DNA of 64,000 nucleotides from CAXSBR01 sp964236495 (GTDB lineage Bacteria > Actinomycetota > Actinomycetes > Mycobacteriales > Jatrophihabitantaceae). Shown here in pieces: positions 60,856-64,000 of this stretch. Both the position numbers and the translations under genes were made by a program. Positions within the stretch are counted from its first letter, which is position 1, and every line of letters begins with the position of its first letter. Location: the NCBI GenBank assembly GCA_964236495.1, contig CAXSBR010000011.1, positions 1-64,000 of the forward strand, in the 5' to 3' direction. The notes under the pieces are model-generated. The model worked only from the letters and a program-made list of their open reading frames with translations, had not been told where the DNA came from and did not search any database.

Positions 60856-62666
60856 CGCCTGCGGGCGTAGGGCAACGGGCTCGGCGTGAGCACGAAGATC
60901 GGGTTCGAGTAGAACCACAGGTCCGCCCACGGATCTGCGTCGCCCACCACGTCGATGGCCGGGCCCGTCGGGTCCACTCCTGCACCCAGGTAACCCGGCG
61001 CCGTCCGGTTGCCGTCGGTGCCACGCAGCCGCACGTAGAACGGCCGGTCGACCTTGGGGAACGAGTAGCTGAGCGTGAGGATGCCCGAGGCGGAGCTGGT
61101 GTCCCACGACTGCACCACCTTGGTGTTCGGGGTGGTGAAGCTGTCGCGGTCGGTCGCCGGGCCCAGGATGTCGCCGGCGATGAGGTCGACCCGGTTGAGC
61201 TTCGGCGTGAACTGAGCGAAGTTGGGGCCGTCGGCGAGCCGGATCCGAATGGTCACCGTCACGGTGTCCTTCTCGTCGACGTGCAGCTTGCCGCCCAGCG
61301 CGGTGCCCCGGCTCTTGCGCCCACGCACACCGGCGCGCATGTCCAGCCCGGCGATCAGACCGCCGTGGGACACCCAAACCCGCCCGGCACGAATGCCGGC
61401 CATCACCTGGCCGTAGCCCACGCTGGTGCTACCGACGTGAGTGCGGCTGTAGTAGCCGGGCCAGAAGTCCGCGTAGCTGGTCTGGCTGCCACCGGCATAG
61501 ACCGGGTCGCCGTAGCGCCCGAAGTTGTTGAACGTATCGCCGGCCGCGTCCCAGGGTGCGTCGGTCTTGTTGTCGACGGGGTTCTTCGCCCAGTCGGCAT
61601 AGATCTTGTGCGAGTCGGAGTTCGCGGTGATCCACCACGGCTTGCCCTCGGCCAGCAGGCTGTCCCAGAGACCGCCGACGGTGGACGTCATGAAGTCGAA
61701 CCCGCCCCACGTCCGGTAGCTCTCCAGCGGGTACCCGGCGAACGAATCCGGGCTGGGCGAGTTGTCGTAGTAACCGCGACCGCTGGCGGGACCGGGGATC
61801 GGGATACCGGCGGCCTGGTGTCCCGGCGCACCCTCGAAACCGACCGCGATGCCCGGCGCGGTGTCACGCCAGTTGCGGATCTCGTGCGGGCTGTCGATGC
61901 CCTTGCGCGACGGGTGGTTGGCCAGCATCAGCGCGTCGGGCACCTTGCGCTGGCGGACGGCCTGGGTGAGGTAGGCCAGCCCTGAAATCGCGAGCGCCTC
62001 GTTGGCCGGCGTGCTCGGCCCGGCGCTGTTGACCACGCCGTCGTAGGAGTTCTCGAACTGCTTGAGAACCGACACCTCGTTCGGTCCCGGAGCAACGAAG
62101 ACGGTTCCGTGCTCGGCGGCCGGAATGTTCCACTCCAGACCCTGGAACACCAGCGTGTCCGGGTACTGACGACGCGCGCGCTTGATGTCGGGATTGACCT
62201 TCTCGACGCCGAGCTTGGCATGCGCGACGCTGCCGTGGTCGGTGATCACCATCCAGTCCAGCGCGTTCTGGTTGGCATGCCGCACCTGGTCTGACACCCG
62301 GTACTGGGCATCGGGGCTGTACTGGGTGTGGATGTGGTGGTCGCCCGACAGCCAGGTGTAGCCGCCGATGTTCTCCGAGGACCGACTGACGGGGCCAGGC
62401 TGACCGGTGACCGCAGCCGCAGACGTCGTCGTGGTGAGGACTGACGCGGCCGCGGCACCCGCGCCCAACAGTCCGCTGTTGCGCAGGAAGGCGCGGCGGT
62501 TCAAGCCCTTGGGGCTGAGCTCGGCATCGGGGATGTCGAGGTTTGCCGCCTCGACGAGTGCCGCGGACACGGGCGCGTCGTCGTCGTGATGCACGTGATC
62601 ATGTTCGGAGTGGGGGTGGTCGTGAGGATGGTCGTGGGAGTGGTCGTGAAGTTCGTCGGTGCTCAT
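60852..62666 (-). CDS. Tat-exported PHP-domain metallo-phosphoesterase-like protein
   Basis: A His/Asp-rich leader of about 30 residues (DHSHDHPHDHPHSEHDHVHH) precedes a twin-arginine signal, NRRAFLRNSGLLGAGAAAAS. The domain that follows has the PHP metal ligands GDHHIHTQYSPD and VITDHGSVAH and later His/Asp blocks (ANSDSHKIYADW). It is predicted to act outside the membrane, hydrolysing a phosphoester. A His-rich segment before a Tat signal is unusual and could deliver metal to the folded enzyme before export. ATG 62666 and GTG 62678 are both possible starts. Confidence 0.8.
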   Translation of the reverse strand: MSTDELHDHSHDHPHDHPHSEHDHVHHDDDAPVSAALVEAANLDIPDAELSPKGLNRRAFLRNSGLLGAGAAAASVLTTTTSAAAVTGQPGPVSRSSENIGGYTWLSGDHHIHTQYSPDAQYRVSDQVRHANQNALDWMVITDHGSVAHAKLGVEKVNPDIKRARRQYPDTLVFQGLEWNIPAAEHGTVFVAPGPNEVSVLKQFENSYDGVVNSAGPSTPANEALAISGLAYLTQAVRQRKVPDALMLANHPSRKGIDSPHEIRNWRDTAPGIAVGFEGAPGHQAAGIPIPGPASGRGYYDNSPSPDSFAGYPLESYRTWGGFDFMTSTVGGLWDSLLAEGKPWWITANSDSHKIYADWAKNPVDNKTDAPWDAAGDTFNNFGRYGDPVYAGGSQTSYADFWPGYYSRTHVGSTSVGYGQVMAGIRAGRVWVSHGGLIAGLDMRAGVRGRKSRGTALGGKLHVDEKDTVTVTIRIRLADGPNFAQFTPKLNRVDLIAGDILGPATDRDSFTTPNTKVVQSWDTSSASGILTLSYSFPKVDRPFYVRLRGTDGNRTAPGYLGAGVDPTGPAIDVVGDADPWADLWFYSNPIFVLTPSPLPYARRR

Positions 62667-62804
62667 GTCGATGCTCACTTCCGGCGAGGCGCTCGGGATG
62701 GAGGGTCACCGCGATCGTGCCAATCGTCGGGGGGTTCGCGCGCCGTCGAGAGGATGAACAGCAGATGACCATCTGTCATCACAGAGTGCCGCGACTCCTC
62801 GCAC

Positions 62805-63995
62805 CTACTTCGGCGGGCAATTGAACGCCGCTGGAGCCGCACTCGGTGACGCGCCCGGAGACGGGCTCGGCGTCGTACTCCTGGCTGAGGGCGTGGTACC
62901 CGCCGATCCGCCGTATGCCGGCACCGACTGGATGCGATTGTTGTCCACTCGCACCGGAGCCGCCAACGGCGCCACCAGCTGCTCGGACAGCCAGTCGAAG
63001 CCAGCCTGCTCGGCAACCTTGAAGGTGTGAAAATTGTGGCCGCCATTGGCCAGGTCGAGTTGGTAGGCACGCATCGGCGCATGCGCCTGCGCGAGCAGTT
63101 GGCGCGCCTGCCGCCATGCGTGCCCGTCGCCGTGGCTGGTGACCATCAGCAACGCCACGTCGGGCACCGGCAGGTGGCCCAGCCGCCACATCGGGTCGTT
63201 CAGGCATCGCAGCTGCGGGCGTCCCACGAAGACCGGGCCCGTGGTGGTGTCCTGATAGGGAGAGACGTTGCCGCCGATGGACACGCCGGCACTGAAGATG
63301 TCCGGTCGCCGCAGGAGAAAGTTTGTCGCGCAATACCCACCGGTGGAGTAGCCCATCACGGCCCACGAACGGCGATCTGTCGCCACTCGCAGCGCCTTGA
63401 TCACGACCGCGCGCACATTGGTCGTCAGTGTCGTCTCGACCTGCGCTTTGCCCGGAATGTCGAGGCACTGGCCGTCCGACGCCGCGCCCTGGTAGTTCTG
63501 CACGGGTAACACGGCGACGAACGGGATCGCCCGGCCGGCGGCAACCTCGCCATCGGCTACGTGCGCCATGTCCAGAGACTGCAACCACGACTGCGGGCTG
63601 CCCGGGAACCCGTCGAGCAACTCCACGACCGGGAATCGGCGTTGGGCGTAGGTCGGGTCGAAGTAGGCAGCCGGCAGATAGACCCGCGCGACCTGCATCG
63701 AGTGGCTGCCTGCGATCGGAACTTTCAAGCTGATCACAGCGCTGCCGTGCACATGGTGCTGACGCTTGAGCTGCTCGCCGACGTCGTTGACCAGGCGGTG
63801 ATCGGGCAGCGGCGGCGGGTCCGCGCTGACTTTGTGTCCGGCAAGATCAGACCAGGAAGTGTAGAAGTGTCCCGTGCAGTTCAGCGCGACCAGCGCGACT
63901 ACGGCGGCACCGGCCTGACACGTCACCACCAGCCCCGCCCCCACGACGCCCGAGCGCCAGCCGGTCGCGGGCAGCCGCCTCCATTTGAGCACCAC
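62805..63995 (-). CDS. Alpha/beta-hydrolase esterase (antigen-85/esterase D-like), possibly 5'-partial
   Basis: An N-terminal membrane segment (VVGAGLVVTCQAGAAVVALVALN) precedes an extracellular hydrolase of the esterase family. The nucleophile elbow is GYSTGG (GxSxG) and the catalytic His lies in NGGHNFHTFK. Three Cys pairs suggest export. A Ser/Pro-rich tail follows. GTG 63995 is the first start seen, but the frame is open to the window edge, and relatives often have several N-terminal helices, so the true start may lie outside. The substrate could be a mycolate-like or simple ester. Confidence 0.8.
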   Translation of the reverse strand: MVLKWRRLPATGWRSGVVGAGLVVTCQAGAAVVALVALNCTGHFYTSWSDLAGHKVSADPPPLPDHRLVNDVGEQLKRQHHVHGSAVISLKVPIAGSHSMQVARVYLPAAYFDPTYAQRRFPVVELLDGFPGSPQSWLQSLDMAHVADGEVAAGRAIPFVAVLPVQNYQGAASDGQCLDIPGKAQVETTLTTNVRAVVIKALRVATDRRSWAVMGYSTGGYCATNFLLRRPDIFSAGVSIGGNVSPYQDTTTGPVFVGRPQLRCLNDPMWRLGHLPVPDVALLMVTSHGDGHAWRQARQLLAQAHAPMRAYQLDLANGGHNFHTFKVAEQAGFDWLSEQLVAPLAAPVRVDNNRIQSVPAYGGSAGTTPSARSTTPSPSPGASPSAAPAAFNCPPK

Positions 63996-64000
63996 GGCAG

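Overview
This is a GC-rich window with frequent GTG starts and many 4-bp stop/start overlaps. ECF sigma factors sit beside actinobacterial partner families, there is a mycothiol-type arsenate reductase, and an ESX-like type VII secretion (T7SS) locus is present. Together these point to the chromosome of a member of the Actinomycetota. I cannot place it more precisely.

Layout. (1) 1-5.58 kb is the right end of an integrated mobile element: a DNA methyltransferase, a ribbon-helix-helix protein, an ArdA anti-restriction protein preceded by two large inverted repeats, an XRE/ImmA regulator-protease pair, and a large serine recombinase whose stop codon lies inside a tRNA-Arg(ACG) gene, the presumed attachment site. 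A tRNA-Ser(GCT) follows. (2) 6-24.7 kb holds membrane-lipid, metal and stress genes. These include a DUF2156 lysyltransferase-like membrane protein, a copper/zinc-type permease carrying two YHS domains with its own ArsR regulator, a divergent DUF6153/DUF305 pair, a CDF metal exporter, a sigma factor with its partner, and a ClC channel. They end in a compact arsenic cassette (ArsI, ArsR, aquaglyceroporin, ArsC) with a toxin-antitoxin module on each side. (3) 24.8-34.6 kb carries a run of hypotheticals, an AGE-family epimerase, SdaA, Ohr, a siderophore-interacting protein, a NUDIX hydrolase and XdhC. (4) 33.5-41.0 kb is a molybdenum-hydroxylase region: a frame-disrupted AraC/GlxA regulator, a signal-less ModA-like protein, two aromatic-catabolism-like small enzymes, PaoA/PaoB/PaoC-type subunits and MocA. 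(5) 41.1-45.6 kb has a DUF4349 lipoprotein with an N-terminal 15-bp tandem repeat, a SigE-family sigma factor with its membrane partner, and phosphoglucomutase.

(6) 45.6-60.2 kb is the most interesting part, a T7SS-toxin locus. Leftward run an EccC ATPase with three P-loop domains, a MinD-like protein, EccD, a small membrane protein and a DUF6177 protein. Rightward run two WXG100-like proteins, a DUF6507 protein and a full-length polymorphic toxin with its immunity gene. Downstream lies a second toxin cassette that repeats the middle of the first toxin almost exactly, lacks the N-terminal export domain, and carries a different toxin tip with its own immunity gene. A short decayed remnant of a third copy follows. 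This looks like a store of silent toxin tips that could recombine into the expressed, secreted backbone. (7) 60.3-64 kb ends with a hypothetical gene, a Tat-exported PHP-domain protein with a His-rich leader, and an esterase at the window edge.
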